A stretch of 64,000 nt of DNA from Hymenoscyphus infarciens (Eukaryota; Ascomycota; Leotiomycetes; Helotiales; Helotiaceae): contig LLCB01000025.1 of the NCBI GenBank assembly GCA_001414345.1, forward strand, positions 248,001 through 312,000, in the 5' to 3' direction. Each line of letters opens with the position of its first letter. The first letter of the stretch is position 1. This document shows positions 46,901 through 60,505 of this stretch, piece after piece. The notes under the pieces were generated by a model, which had not been told where the DNA came from, did not search any database, and saw only the letters and a list, made by a program, of their open reading frames with translations. Both the position numbers and the translations under genes were made by a program.

Positions 46901-47500
46901 GCTTAATAATACTCTTTAAGAACTCTAAATAGTAAGTAGAAAAGCAAAGATAAAGAGCTAAAGAGAGATACTAGTAAAGGTAGTAAAGAATAAAAGAAAA
47001 CTCTAAATACTTAAGAAGTAGACACGTCTTAAAGGATATATAAGACTAGAAGTACTAGTACTACTAATACTTACGTTACTTAATAAAATAAAAGACAAGA
47101 CCTACTAAAAGAAAGTCTATATTCTTATAAAAAAGTTCTTCTTAGAGTTAATAGCTAACTACTTAAGCGTTTCTAATAAAGACTAGAATATTAAGAGCTT
47201 CTCTAGAAAGTACTTAGTAAGCTAACATATAACTAAGAAGTATATTAAAATAGCTATAAGATTAGTATTATAAAAAGTGCTAAGATTTAATATACTAGTA
47301 AATAGCTTCTTAAAAGCTTATAATAAACTACTTTATAAAGTACTTACTATAATAGTAGAAGTAAGCTTTTACTTATAACACTTTCTATTCTACTTCTACT
47401 ATTTAAAGGTAGTAGTACTAAGAAAACTAAGTAAAATAATTAAGGAGTAGAGTAAGATAGAGGCCTACTAGCTAATAGTACTACTCTTAACTATAAGTAT
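43975..47500. repeat. Segment unique to element A
   Basis: Elements A and B align before about 43975/53345 and again after about 47500/54283. Between these, A has about 3.5 kb and B about 0.94 kb of unrelated sequence. The A segment is RIP-degraded, with a less degraded island at 45360-45790. It is most simply an insertion of another repeat with local replacement. Confidence 0.5.
45415..45790. repeat. Less AT-rich island, possible LTR and primer-binding site
   Basis: Within the degraded block this stretch keeps CAG, CAA, GCC and GAC words. It contains a near-duplicate (gaaactgccgatacctctacgactgccgatactcctacgac around 45430), begins near TGTTAG, and near 45692 has gtatcagagcc, resembling the tRNA-iMet primer-binding site next to the 5' LTR of many fungal retrotransposons. 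No matching second LTR was identified, so LTR status is tentative. Confidence 0.35.
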
Positions 47501-50500
47501 AGTAGTCTATAATTATAATTACTTACTAGCTAGAGTAAATAGAACGTTAATAGAGAGTAATATAACGAAGGAAGTATATATTACTATCTATAAAAGATAT
47601 AGAGGATTAGTTAGTAGCGTCGCTTTTATTATCTATAATTAATAAGTAAATAGATATACTAAACTAAGAATAAATCTATACTAAATATAAGCTAAGCTCT
47701 AAGCTTAAAATTTATATATTTTAAGTATAAAAAAAGGCTTAATATAACTTTAGAAAGAAATAGATATATTTATTAACTTTTAATTAAAATTAGAAGTAAT
47801 TTATATAAGGTTATAAGTATAGTTATAAGTGTATAATTCTCTAAGTACCTAGGAAGGGATTTTAGTAGAGTAAATCTACTAACTACGACTATTAGTACTA
47901 AGTCTAATTTATAAATTACTTACTACTATTAATAAAAGTTAGTAATCTTAGACTTTTAAATCTTTAAAAAATCGTAATATTATAAGTTCTACGTCTATTA
48001 AGTTCTAGTTAGCTTTATAGATATAAATAATATTATTTTATATTTAAATTAAAAGTAAAAGAATTAATTTAGAATATTATGTTTTTAGACTATTTTAAGT
48101 ATATAGATTACTAACTTTTATTAGTAGTAGTAAATAATTTATAAATTAGGCTTAGCGTTAATTACTTACTTTTAAAACCTTCTTAGTCTCTAGAAGAGGT
48201 TTTCGAGCTAGTCTTTAAGTAGTTGCTTAGATTAGAATATTCTTTAATCTAGTCTTACTTATATCTACTTCTATAAATACTTATAAAATAGTAAATAAAG
48301 TTCTAGTTTTTATAGAGGATAATATATTATATAACTAGTAATTATTTAATATATACTAGAATAGTATATTAAGATCTTATAAATAGTACTAAAAGTAAGA
48401 AGCGAGATATAAGAGGTTATATAGTTTAAGTAGAATAGTCTTTTAATTTTTCTACTTTTATTCTATTACTTTTACTTATACTTTTAAAAGCTTTATATTT
48501 ACTACTCTATAATACTAAAAATATACTAAGATGTTTTAATATTAGTCTTCTAAATGCTTAGAAGTCTAAGCTTCTTATTCTAAGAGTTTAAAGCTTAAAA
48601 TATACTCTTATTACTTTCTAGTAAACTTAGTAAGTACTTTAGAAAATCACATATTTACGTTTTCTTAGAAGCTCTCTAATAATAAGATTAAGAACTATTT
48701 ATTAAAAGTAAAGGACTACTTTATAAAAGCTATAATATAAAGCTTTAATAGCTAGAAGAAGAAATAATAGTTAATTATAAAGTTTAAGAGGAAGTAAGAG
48801 ACTATTATAAAACGTTCTACTATTAACTACTTTACTCTTATTATTAAGTAAAAGAAGGATAAATTAGCTATAGCTAGAGAATAAGCTATTTAAGAGGAAA
48901 AGACTAAAGCTAGATAATTCTTTTTTATAAAAGCTCTTAGTAAGACTAAAATAATTAAAGTAAAAGTATATAAGAAGGGATTTATTCTTAATAAGAAAAA
49001 GACTAAAAGTAAGTAGTACTTTTAAATTTAGTATATACTACTAATTAGTATAGGCTTCTTAGCTTCTTCTCCTCTAACTTATAAGGTACTAAAGCTTATC
49101 TCTATTACTAAAATCTATATTTAAGTAGCTCTATATATCTATATATATATAATAAGTACTAAGGACTTCTCTACTACTAAGAGTATCTTTATAATTATAT
49201 ATACTTTTATAGTATAATATAGTAAGATAGTTAGAGTATAAATTAATAATAACTTTCTATTTTAGATACTTTATTTACCTACTAGTAATCTTAAAGATCT
49301 ATTTAACTTTAAATTAATACTCTAGAATATATAAGCTAAAAGGTTTACTATTAAGCTCTTAGAGAATATCTACTATATAATCTCTACTTATAGTAGATAG
49401 GATCTTATTAATATACTACTTCTTACTAATAAGATAGAAGACGTCTTTCTAGCTATAAACGTTATTATTAGAAAGAGGAAAGCTAAGTAATTAAGTACTA
49501 TAGATTATAAGAAAGTAGATAATATATAAGCTCTTATATAATACTTTAATTTACTAAAAAGTCTTATTAATAAAAAGTACTATAAAGTATATATAGTATT
49601 TAATAGCTATACTAATAACGAGCTCTAATCTTCTAAAAAGAGGTAATCTATTACGCTTTTATAGAATACTTAAAAGCTACTAATTCCGCTTTAACTCTTA
49701 GTATTTATTAAGGTATTTAATAATAAGTCTATTATACTTAAAGATAACGCTTAGAATAAAGAAGGAGATACTAGGCCTATACTATTACTAGAGGATAGTA
49801 CTAGTACTAGAGTAAGTGTAATATTAGTAGACGATTTAGAATTAGATAATCTTCTAGAGATATTAGCAATTATTACTATATACTTAAGAGACTACTTTAT
49901 AATTATTATTACTTATTTAGAAGAGGAGAATAATAGAGATAATAATTCTAGAGATAGTTCTAAGAGTAATATAAGAAGTAAGAATATAGATATAGATATA
50001 AATATAGAGGAGAATATTAATAGTAAAGGAATATTAACCCTAGGCTTATACTTACTATTATCTCTTATAAGAGATAAGAAGAAGAAGAAGGAGAGCTTAA
50101 TAGTATCTACTAAGTTAAATATACTAGAGAGAGTAAATAAGGTAGTATAATAATAGATGGATATAGATAAGTAAATTATAAGAGATCTTAATACTTAATT
50201 ATATATAGATATTAATACTACTATTATTAAAAATAGGCTTGAATTAATTAATAAAGAAGAGTAATTAAAACTTAATTAAGAGCTTAATAAGAGAGTCTCT
50301 AATTCGTCTTTATCTACTTCTCTTATACCTATAAATATACTAGTAAGTAAAATAATATCTACTACTATAATCGCTTTTATAAATAGTCTTAATTTAAAGA
50401 GAAAAAGAGGAGATACTCTTTCTTAAATAACTCTTATTAATTAACTCTCTTATACTACTAAAAAGGTTAGAATTATATATAATAAGTATAATAAGAAGAG

Positions 50501-51117
50501 AGATAAGAAGTAAGAGTATATAGTAGTAGATACTTTAGATATAGATACTAGGAAGATTATCTATAATACTTTAATTTTATTACTACTTTTTAGTTACTTT
50601 TTACTAATTTTACTCTTCTTTTACTCTCTTTACTAAAGTACTTAAATAATTATAATTTAAAATTATTTAAGTACTTTAAGTACTACTTTATTAATTATAT
50701 ACTAATTATCTAATTAGGCTTAGCGTCTCTTACTCTTAGGTTAAATTATATCTATACTTATAGTATTAAAAGTCTTAATTATCTCCTTTCCTCTTTTATT
50801 TATTAGGTATTTATATAATATTATTATTTATACTAAGTATATATATTACTTTTAATAATTTATAATATTTTAGATAGTAGATTTAAAGTTATATTATACT
50901 TATATTTAGTATAGTATTAGATAGTGTATATTAATAGAAAGTAAGTATTAAGCGATTATAATATATATATATTTAATAGATATATATATACTATATTACC
51001 TTCTACTTTCTACTCTTACTTATATTTAAATTTTACGATTTAAGCCTTATAATTTAAGTATTATAAATTATAAATACCCTTACTTTAAGCTTTAAGATTA
51101 CTGATTTAAGTATTTCG

Positions 51118-51289
51118 ATTTACGTTTAAATAGCTTCTAAAAAATCTATGTTTATTGATTTACGATTTGCGATTTACGATTTAGCTCTAAAAGGCTATAT
51201 ACTTAAAAATCTAAGCTTTACGATTTACGATTTGCGATTTACGATTTACGATTTGCGATTTGCGATTTAGTCGATTCCGACTTTTAGTA
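51118..51289. repeat. Right terminal inverted repeat of element A (interrupted)
   Basis: It is rich in gatttacgatttgcgattt heptamers and ends with tttagtcgattccgactttt agta at 51289, where element B begins. The final bases of this repeat are displaced to 58116. Confidence 0.7.
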
Positions 51290-51372
51290 CTAGAGCGTCC
51301 TAGATATACTAAAAAGTCGGAATCGACTAAATCGCAAATCGTAAATCGCAAATCGTAAATCGTAAATCGCAA
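51290..51372. repeat. Left terminal repeat of element B (short)
   Basis: Contains actaaaaagtcggaatcgac followed by aaatcgcaaatcgtaaatcg heptamers and then directly enters aaaagttatataaatc. It lacks the approx. 120-bp middle part seen in the left end of A. Confidence 0.65.
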
Positions 51373-54300
51373 AAGTTATATAAATCAAGAGATAATTATA
51401 AAAGGTATTAAATATTAAATTAAAATATATTATAGTAAGAGATATATATATATAATATAAAAAGACCATATAAATCGACTTTTATTACTATAATAAGTTC
51501 CTAAATTATGTCTTAAAACTAGGCCTTTTTTAAGCTAATTACTCTAGATTACTTAATATCGAAGTAATTAGCTCGCTTTAAAAGCTTAAATAATCTTAAT
51601 TCAAGATTATTTAAGTACTTTTAGCTACTTTTCTCAATTATATACTAATTTCCTAATTAGGGTTAGCGCTATTTATTTTATAGGCTAAAAAGTGTACTTA
51701 CTCTATATACTAACTCTCTTATATCGCTCCTTCCTTTAAATACTATATACTACTTCTTATTATTCCTTCTTTTAAAAATACTATTCTACTACTATATATA
51801 CTCTCTCTCCTCTCTTAAATTCGAGTACTAACAATAATAGAAGAAAGAAGAGAATAAGCTCTAGTAGTAGCTCTAAATATCTATTAAAGTATAATATCCT
51901 TAGTAGTAAAACCTCTTAAGATAAATCGAATTAGTCGCTCCTTCCTTTAAATACTACTCTATATTATTCCTTTCTTTAAAAGTACTATTCTACTACTATA
52001 TATACTCTCTCTCTTCTCTTAAATTCGAGTACTAACAACAATAGAAGAAGGAAGAGGATAAGCTCTAGTAGTAGCTCTAGACATCTATCGAAATATAATA
52101 TCCTTAGTAGTAGTATTATAACGTAATAATCCTAGAATTTCAAGTATAGTAGAAAGTATAAAAAGAGTGGTTTTAAGCGTATAATAAGAGCCTAAATATA
52201 CTATGTTAATTTATCGATTTAAAGCTATATAGAGTGTTTATAGAGGAGTTATACCTAAAGAGAACCTCTACTTAAGAGATATATAATATTCTTAAAAGTA
52301 ATTATAATATTAACGTCTCTAATACTACTCTTAAGCTTTGAATTAATATAAAATAGAACCTTTAAAGGAACGCTAATAGCGTACTCTTACTAGTCTTATA
52401 TATATAAGTAGTATATCTCTTTAAAGATATAGGATTATCTAATTTAAGTATAGTATATATATTAAATTAAGAAGGCTTTATAATTAAGCCTTAAAAGCTC
52501 TAAAGAATATAATAGAATATAAGACTTTAGCGTAAGAAGTTTTATATCTAGGAGAGGCGTACTAAGCTAGAAGCTATACTTCAGTATAAGATCTACGAAT
52601 ATAGCTACTTTAGCACTATAAAGAGCTTCGGCCTTAGATTCCTCTATACGTACTTAAATACTCGTAGTATTAATAGAGATAGAGATAAAAGGTAAAGTAA
52701 AGATAAGATCTAAAAGGCGCTTTAAAAGGTTAATAAGAAAGAGTATACTCAAAGGTTATAAGAGATTAAAAATACGCGAGATAAGTATATTATACTAGAG
52801 CTTAATTTTATATAGAGTATTAATAGATATTACAAATTAAGGTTTATTAGTATCGAGATATATACTAGTATTAATACCTACACTTAATTTATCTCTTAGA
52901 ATTATTATAATATCTCGAATAATATAGTAGTATCTACTTTATAGTAATATAGCGATACTATAAGTAGCCTTAGAAAGATACTATACTATATATAATTAGA
53001 TCGAAGATCGGAATCTCTAATAGTAGTAGACGCTTACTATATACTTTATTAATAATAAGCTATAGAAAGTAGTAGAGAGCTATACTAATTTTTAAACCTA
53101 TATTAGTTTAGTACTTCTATAGCTAACTAACGTATTAAGGCTTAGTAGAGATAGCTTATAAAAGAGTCTCTAAATAAGTAGAAGATATACTTCTAGAGTA
53201 TCTATAAAAAGAGGTTGTTTTCTAAAAAGAGCCTCTCTAATATAATCGCTATATTATATATATATATTCTAATTATTTAGAAGAAGGTTTAAATGTTTAT
53301 ATATATATAGAATTGCTATTATATTCGTACTAATACTAATCGAGAGTATAAGATACTAGGAGTACTATAGACTAACTTTTACTATCCTAAGAGTAAAGAG
53401 TATCTAGTAGACAATTATAGTATTAAGGTGCCTACTAAGAAGCTTACTAAGCTTTAGGAATTATATAAGGATTAGAATATTAATATATATTTGCTCTAGG
53501 CGACTCTAGAGTAGTATAAAACAAAATTATTAGTATATAGATATATACTACTAATCGATAAGATAATATATACTAAAGAGAGAGAAACTCATACTATAGC
53601 GTACTTAGATTTAAGAGTGGAATTGTTAGCGTATATCTAAGAGAGTAATTTAGTAGGATTAGGCCTTTTAGGTAAGCTAGAGAGAGTATATAAGTAAGAG
53701 CTATACTCTAAGGTAGCTTAAGGATTAAAGAAAGCTAAGAAAGCTAATTAAGATAAATTTAGTATATACTTTAATAATAAAGGTAAAAACAATTAAGCAA
53801 CGAACGTAGTACTAGATTATCTATATAATAGTAACTTCTTAGATAAGGAATTAGAGGAGTTAGATAACAATAGTTTAGTAGAATTAAATAAGGATTTAAG
53901 AGAGTATATAACTAATAAGTATACCTCGCTAGTCGAAGATAATTTAGAAGAAGATTTAGAGATAAATATTAATAGATAAACTTATATTTAATTAATCTAC
54001 CTTAGAAGCTACTAATTTATCTTTAGGATTAGACCTTCTCCTTTATAAAGCTCTTCTACTAATAAATAGTATTAAACGTCGTCGTTATAGTAGAGCGCTT
54101 TAATAACTCTAATCCTAGGTCGTCTACTAAAAGATACTCTCTTAAATCTATTTAAAGAGTAAGGTCTTAAATCTATCCTCTCTTTCTATATTAGTAACCT
54201 TATACTTAATATATATCCTTAGCCGTAGTAGTATATCTAGGATTATAGTATCGTAATCTACTAACTAATTATAGACTCTACGACGGTCTATAATTATAAT

Positions 54301-57300
54301 TACTTACTAGCTAGAGTAAATAGAACGTCGATAGAAAGTAATATAATAAAGAAAGTATATATTACTCTTTATAAAAGGCGTAGAGAGTTAGCTAGTAGCG
54401 TCGCTTTTACTATCTATAATTAATAAGTAAATAGATATACTAAACTAGGAATAAACCTATACTAAATATAAGCTAAGCTCTAGACTTAAAATTCATGTAT
54501 TTTAAGCGTAAAAAAAGGCTTAATATAACTTTAGAGAGAAATAGACATGTTTATCGACTTTTAATTAAATTTAGAAGTAATTTATATAAGGTTTTAAGTA
54601 TAGTTATAGATATATAATTCTCTAAGTACTTAGGAGAGGATTTTAATAGAGTAAACCTACTAACTACGACTATTAGTACTAAGCCTAATTTATAAATTAC
54701 TTACTACTACTAATAAAAGTTAGTAATCTTAGACTCTTAAATCTTTAAAAAATCGTAATATTATAGATTCTACGTCTATTAAGTTCTAGTTAGCTTTATA
54801 GATATAAATAATACTATTCTATATCTAAATTAAAAGTAAAAGAATTAATTTAAAATATTATGTTTTTAAGCTATTTTAAGTATATAGATTACTAACTTTT
54901 ATTAATAGTAGTAAATAATTTACAAATTAGGCTTAGCGTCGATTGCTTACCTTTAGAACCTCCTTAGTCTTTTAGAGAGGTTTCTAAGCTAGCCTCTAAG
55001 TAGTTACTTAGAGTAGAATATCTTTTAATCTAGCCTTACTTATACCTACTCTTATAAATGTTTATAAAATAGTAAATAAAGTCCTAGCCTTTATAAGAGA
55101 TAATATATCATATAGCTAGTAATTATTTAATATACGCTAGAATAGTATATTAGAGCCTTATAAATAGTGTTAAAAGTAAGAAGCGAGGTATAAGAGGTTA
55201 TATAGTTTAAGTAGAATAGTTTTCTAATTTTCCTACTTTTATTCTATTACTTTTACTTATACTTTTAAAAGCCTTATATCTACTACTCTATAATATTAAA
55301 AATATGCTAAGATATCTTAATATTAGTCTCTTAAATGCCTAGAAGTCTAGGCTTCTTATCTTAAGAGTTTAAAGCTTAAAGTATACTCTTATTACTTCTT
55401 AGTAAACCTAGTAAGTACTCTAGAAAATCACGTGTCTACGCTTCCTTAGAGGCTAGGTAAACTACTCTCTAATAATAAGATTAAGAACTGTCTATAAAAA
55501 ACAAAGAACTACTTTATAAAAGCTATAGTATAAAGCTCTAATAGCTAAGAGAAGAAATAATAGTTAATTATAAAGTCTAAGAGGAAGTAAGAGGCTACTA
55601 GAGAACGTTCTACTACTAACTACTCTACTCTTATTATTAAGTAAAAAGAGGATAAATTAGCTATAGCTAGAGAGTAAGCTATCTAAGAGGAAAAGGCTAG
55701 GGCTAGATAAACCTTCTTTATAAAGGCTTCTAGTAAGACTAAAATAATTAGAGTAAAAGTATATAAAGAGGGATTTATCTCTAATAAGAAAAAAGCTAAA
55801 AGTAAGTAGTACTCTTAAATTTAGTATATACTACTAATTAGTATAGGCTTCTTAGCTCCTCCTCTAACCTATAAAGCACTAAAGCCTATCTCTATTACTA
55901 AAATCTATATTTAAGTAGCCTTATATATCTATATATATATAACAAGTATTAAAGACTTCTCTACTACTAAGAGTATCCCTATAATTATATATACTTCTAT
56001 AGTATAATATAGTAAGACAGTTAAAGTATAAATTAATAACGACTTTCTATTTTAGGTGCCTTACTTACCTACTAGTAACTCTAAGAATCTATTTAACTTT
56101 AAATTAGTACTCTAGAATATATAAGCTAAAAGGTTTACTATTAAGCTTCTAGAGAATATCTACTATATAATCCCTACTTCTAGTAGATAGGATTCTGTTA
56201 ATATACTACTTCTTACTAATAAGATAGAAGACGTCTTTTTAGCTATAAACGTTACTATTAGAAAGAGGAAAGCCGAGTAATTAAGTACTATAGATTATAA
56301 GAAGGTAGATAACGTATAAGCTCTTATATAATACTTTAATTTACTAAAAGGTTCTACTAATAAAAAGTACTATAAAGTATATATAGTATTTAATAGCTAT
56401 ACTAATAATAAGCTCTAATCTTCTAAAAAGAGGTAATCTATCGCGCTCTTATAAAATACCTAAGAGCTACTAATTCTGCTTTAACTCTTAGTATCTATTA
56501 AGGTACCTAATAATAAGCCTATTATACTCGAAGATAACGCTTAGGATAGAGAGAGAGATACTAAGCTTATACTATCGCTAAGAGATAGTACTAGTACTAG
56601 AGTAAGTATAATATTAGTAGACGATTTAGAATTAGACAATCTTCTAGAGATATCTATAATTATTACTATATACCTAGGAGACCGCTTTATAATTATTACT
56701 ACTTACTTAAGAGACTACTCTATAATTATTACTACTTATTTAGAAGAGGAAGACGATAGAGATAATAATTCTAAAGATAGTTCTAAGAGTAATATAAGAA
56801 GTAAGGATATAGATATAAATATAGAGAAGGATGTCGATAGTAAAGGAGTATTAACCCCGGGCTTATACTCGCTATCGCCTCTTATAGAGAATAAGAAGAA
56901 GAAGAGCTTAATAGTATCTACTAAGTTAAATATACTAGAAAGAGTAGATAAGATAGTGTAATAATAGGTAAATATAGATAAGTAAATTATAAGAGATCTT
57001 AATACTTAATTATATATAGATATTAATACTACTATTACTAAAGATAGGCTTAAATTAATTAATAAGAAAGAGTAATTAAAACTCGATTAAGAGCTTAATA
57101 AGAGAGTCTCTAATTCGCTCTTATCTACTCCTCTTATATCTATAAATATGCTAGTAAGTAAAATAATATCTACTACTACGATTACTTCTATAAATAGCCT
57201 TAATTTAAAGAGAAAGAGAGGAGATACTCTCTCTTAAATAACCCTTACTAATCGACTCTCTTATACTACTAAAAAGGTTAGAATCGTATATAGTAAGTAT

Positions 57301-57964
57301 AATAAGAAGAGGGATAAGAAGTAAGAGTATATAGTAGTAGATACTTTAGATATAGATACTAGAAGGATTATCTATAATACCTTGATTTTATTACTACTTT
57401 TTAGTTACTTTTTACTACCTTTACTCTCCTTTTACTCTCTTTACTAAAGTACTTAAATAATTATAATTTAAGATTATTTAAATACTTTAAGTACTACTTT
57501 GTTAATCGTATACTAATTACCTAATTAGACTTAGCGTCTCTTGCTCTTAGGTTGAATTATATCTATACTTATAGTATTAAAAGTCTTAATTATCTCTTTT
57601 CCTTTCTTGTTTATTAGATACTTATATAATGTTATTATTTATACTAAGTATATATATTACTTTTAATAATTTATAATATTTTAGATAATAGATTTAAAGT
57701 TATATTACACTTATATTTAGTATAGTACTAAGTAGTATATATTAATAGAGAGTAAGCAGCGAGTAATTATAATACGTATATATTTAATAGATATATATAT
57801 ACTATATTACCTTCTACTTTCTATACCCCTGCTTATACTTGAATTTTGTGATTTAAGTCTTACGATTTAAGTATTATGAATTACAAATACTCTTACTTTA
57901 AGCTTTGAGATTACTGATTTAAGTATTTCGATTTACGTTTAAATAGCCTCTAAAAAATCTACGT

Positions 57965-58113
57965 TTATCGATTTACGATTTACGATTTATGATTTAGCTC
58001 TAAAGGGCTATATACTTAAAAATCTAAGCTTTACGATTTACGATTTGCGATTTACGATTTGCTATTTGCGATTTAGTTAATCCGACTTTTTGGTGCATTC
58101 AGGATGCCGTAGG
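57965..58113. repeat. Right terminal repeat of element B
   Basis: Heptamers gatttacgatttgcgattt, then gatttagttaatccgactttt and the terminus. It aligns base for base with the right terminal repeat of A, with several transitions. Confidence 0.65.
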
Positions 58114-58131
58114 TACGTACGGGATGCCGTA

Positions 58132-58520
58132 ATTGTCCTATTTTGTTAAAACGATGAATTGAGATGAGTCGATTTATAAGAAATTTTTAAATATATAAAT
58201 TGATCGAAGTAGGGTGAGGTACTTAAATAAGTTAAGAGTGAATTTAACTAATAAATTGTTTTGTCTTGAGTTGTTATGATCACTGTACTCAGCATGCCAT
58301 TTTAATAACACGAGAAGAATCAGACAGCCAAAGCAAACAACAAGAAAATGGGGGTATATGATACGCAATGCGACGCTCTCGCTCATGAAGTCTCTCTTCA
58401 TGGTCCATCGCTTCTCCTTCGCAAATCGCAAACCAAATCGGCGATCTCATATATGCCCAACCATAAATTTCCTTTGAATGGCAAAGCCATCATTCAAACA
58501 CTTTCCCTCCTCACCCTCGC
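58132..58520. other. Spacer between the island and the FAR-17a-like gene
   Basis: No gene is supported; probable 3' flank of the minus-strand membrane protein gene. AT content is higher at 58150-58260. Confidence 0.4.
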
Positions 58521-59510
58521 TCACTTCTCCCACATCCTCACAGTCTCCAACTCGACTTCGCCCTGCCCCATATCCCTCCCCCCATAAAAGACCCCCTTCC
58601 TCCCCATCCTCTTCTCAGTAACCCACTTCCTCACCCACGCCAACCCCTTTGATATGCAGAAGAGGATAATAATCGCAACCGCGATCCCAAACACATATCC
58701 CACCACCCCTCCCTTGCCTACACCCCCATCATCCTTGCCCTCCGCATTCTTATGGCTGGGTCTTGGATCTAGGAACCCATACACGTAATACCCTTTCGTG
58801 GCATATGTGATGTATGCGACACCAAGGTATCCGATGAGGAGGAAGATGAGGAAGAGGAGATGTATCCATGGTTGTGGGTTTATGCGTGTGAGAAATATTT
58901 CGAAGAGTGCGAATGCGGAATTGAGACCATGTTGCGAAATATTGGACCATAAACCGAAGGTATTCGTGAACGGCCCGCTGAAAAGGACTCCCCAGTAGAC
59001 GATCGTGACGAGGAATGGGAAAGTCGTGATGCTCGAGTAGAAGAGGTAGTGGAGGGCTTGGAGGGGACGAGGGAAGCGGTTTAGGAGGGGGGTTCCGCCG
59101 TTGAGAGCGTAGGAGAAAGTGTGTGTTGCTGCGATGAGGAAGTAGAATGCTGCGCCCCAGTAGCAGAGGACTTTTTGTTTGTTAGCTCGCTTGCGATCGC
59201 AGAGGGGGAAGAGGGAGGAGGGGCCTACCAGTGAAGAAAGAAAATGATTTATGGACGTCGTGGATATTCAGTCCATCGTGATTCGAAGCCTCCCAACCGA
59301 TTATGAAAATGATAACCACAAATGCGTAGAGTGACTACAGCACCAACATCATTAGCGCAAACCCCTCGACGAGGTTGTTGGGGGAGAACATACAATCGCT
59401 GCTCTGCAAGCAAATAACACCCAAGGAGTCAAACACCACGAAGTCACAAACCGATTACTTGGATCCCAGATTTCCGTCCCGAACTTCAAGGGATTCGTTA
59501 ATTGTACCAT
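58521..59510 (-). CDS. FAR-17a/AIG1-like membrane protein
   Basis: Three exons (59510-59394, 59334-59229, 59170-58521) give 290 residues. The introns are 59 nt (GTATGT...TAG) and 58 nt (GTAGGC, gctaac, AAG), both keeping frame: CRAAI|SLYAFVVI and SFFT|VLCYWGAAF. The start at 59510 (MVQLTNPLKFGTEIWD) is the first ATG in frame. About six membrane segments are visible, with family-typical FVTSWCLTPWVLFACRA, LCYWGAAFYFLIAATHTFSY, ALHYLFYSSITTFPFLVTIV, WSNISQHGLNSAFALFEI and GYVFGIAVAIIILFCISKGL. Mammalian relatives (AIG1, ADTRP) hydrolyse fatty-acid esters of hydroxy fatty acids; the Thr/His in TTFPF and SQHGLN could correspond to their catalytic pair. The fungal role is unknown. Confidence 0.88.
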
Positions 59511-60505
59511 TTTCGTAATATGTTTCCAACCAGTCCAGCCCAAAATATCACCACCCTTCTAGAATCCCTTTAACGCCTTGTCAATTCGTTCCTCGTGCGC
59601 GTTCGTTGGTTGATATCCCCAAGTCAATTCGAGGAAGAGGTCCCAATTAAGTAACCAACCGTAAAGAAGAAGAAAAAGCTCCCCTCCAGAAACGTAAAGG
59701 TCCACAAGTAGAAAAGGCTTAGAAGAGGACGCGTTTATGCGTAAAATCACTCGCTGCTCGGTCTGGTCCGTTTACTCGTGGGAGGACCCTTGGAATTGTA
59801 CGAGATCAGAAGAAGGTGGATATGGGATCGGAGGTTGCGACTCTTTGTATTGGACACCCGCCCAAAGGAGATGTTCCGCCTTGTTTATGTGGGAATATCC
59901 CTGTCTTTGAGTTTTGGTGGACGGAGGAGAAGTCCTAATGGGATGGGAGTAGCGAAGTGAAGATAAACGAGTGTGCGGTTGAGATTTTGGGCTTCAGCTA
60001 ACCCTTTTAACTAAATCGCCTGACTCTAACCCGATTAGGTACTCTCATTGCGCGCACACATTTTGAGATTAGGGTAAGTGGCTAGAGATTAGGGTTTTTG
60101 ATGCACTTAGGTGGTGTTCGCGACCGGAAAACGTCCTAATTTGGTGCGATTTAAAGGGGTTGGAGCTGAATTCAACTCAGCCGCGAGGCGATGTTTCCAA
60201 CATAGAGTACGTGTCTCACAACTTGAAGTATTGGGCTTGACTTCCTTCGGTCACATCTGGACAACTCGAGTTTTTATTTGTTTTTCGGCTCCAATTGCCC
60301 CTGACGCCTCGATTGCGATAGGGAGTACTTCGTTAAACAAGGGGGGTCACTTTATAGAGTTTCCAGGGGTTTTTGGGTAGCATGAAGATCGGAAATGTAG
60401 CGATTACCCCATTGGAATAACGTTTATTTCGCCCAAGACAAAGTACAAGTCCCTGTGCGAGGAGCACAGTTGTACCCCCTCAGTAAACCCGCGATTAAGG
60501 CGCGA
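59511..60505. other. Gene-free stretch
   Basis: No gene is supported. It holds the promoter of the FAR-17a-like gene (59511-59760). Two single TTAGGG words (60069 and 60089) are too few to be a telomeric tract. Short frames at 59559-59750 and 60111-60380 have no recognisable content. Confidence 0.4.

Larger units (their letters stand above)
51290..58113. mobile_element. Element B: second copy, inserted in the terminus of element A
   Basis: Starts CTAGAGCGTCCTAGATATAC at 51290 and ends with GCATTCAGGATGCCGTAGG at 58113, the reverse-complement counterpart. TA flanks both sides (51288-51289 and 58114-58115). Its interior parallels A for about 1.9 kb at the left and 3.8 kb at the right, differing mostly by transitions, with B keeping more C/G. 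It is about 6.8 kb and carries no surviving frame. If TAG/TAA are read as Gln, long stretches become open (for example 53350-53980), showing that it once coded for protein; I could not identify the family. Confidence 0.7.
41027..58131. mobile_element. Element A: large inverted-repeat DNA transposon, RIP-destroyed, interrupted by element B
   Basis: Left end CTAGGGCGTCCCGTACATAC follows a TA at 41025. The right terminal repeat runs up to 51289, and its last bases lie at 58116-58131 (CGTACGGGATGCCGTA) after element B. Long inverted repeats start with AAAAGTCGG..CGACTAAATCGC and continue into CGTAAAT/CGCAAAT heptamers. The interior has no frame of 60 codons, and TAG/TAA occur throughout, as RIP of CAG/CAA would give. 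TA at both ends of B and one end of A suggests a Tc1/mariner-superfamily relation (Fot1/pogo-like ends), but about 10.3 kb is far too large for a simple member. No transposase could be identified. Confidence 0.7.

Noticed and set aside
41027..58131. Starship-type giant element
   Set aside because: No tyrosine recombinase gene can be recognised at an end, and clear terminal inverted repeats with TA flanks argue for a DDE-type or similar DNA transposon.
60069..60094. Two TTAGGG words, possible interstitial telomere
   Set aside because: Only two single, non-adjacent units; expected by chance.
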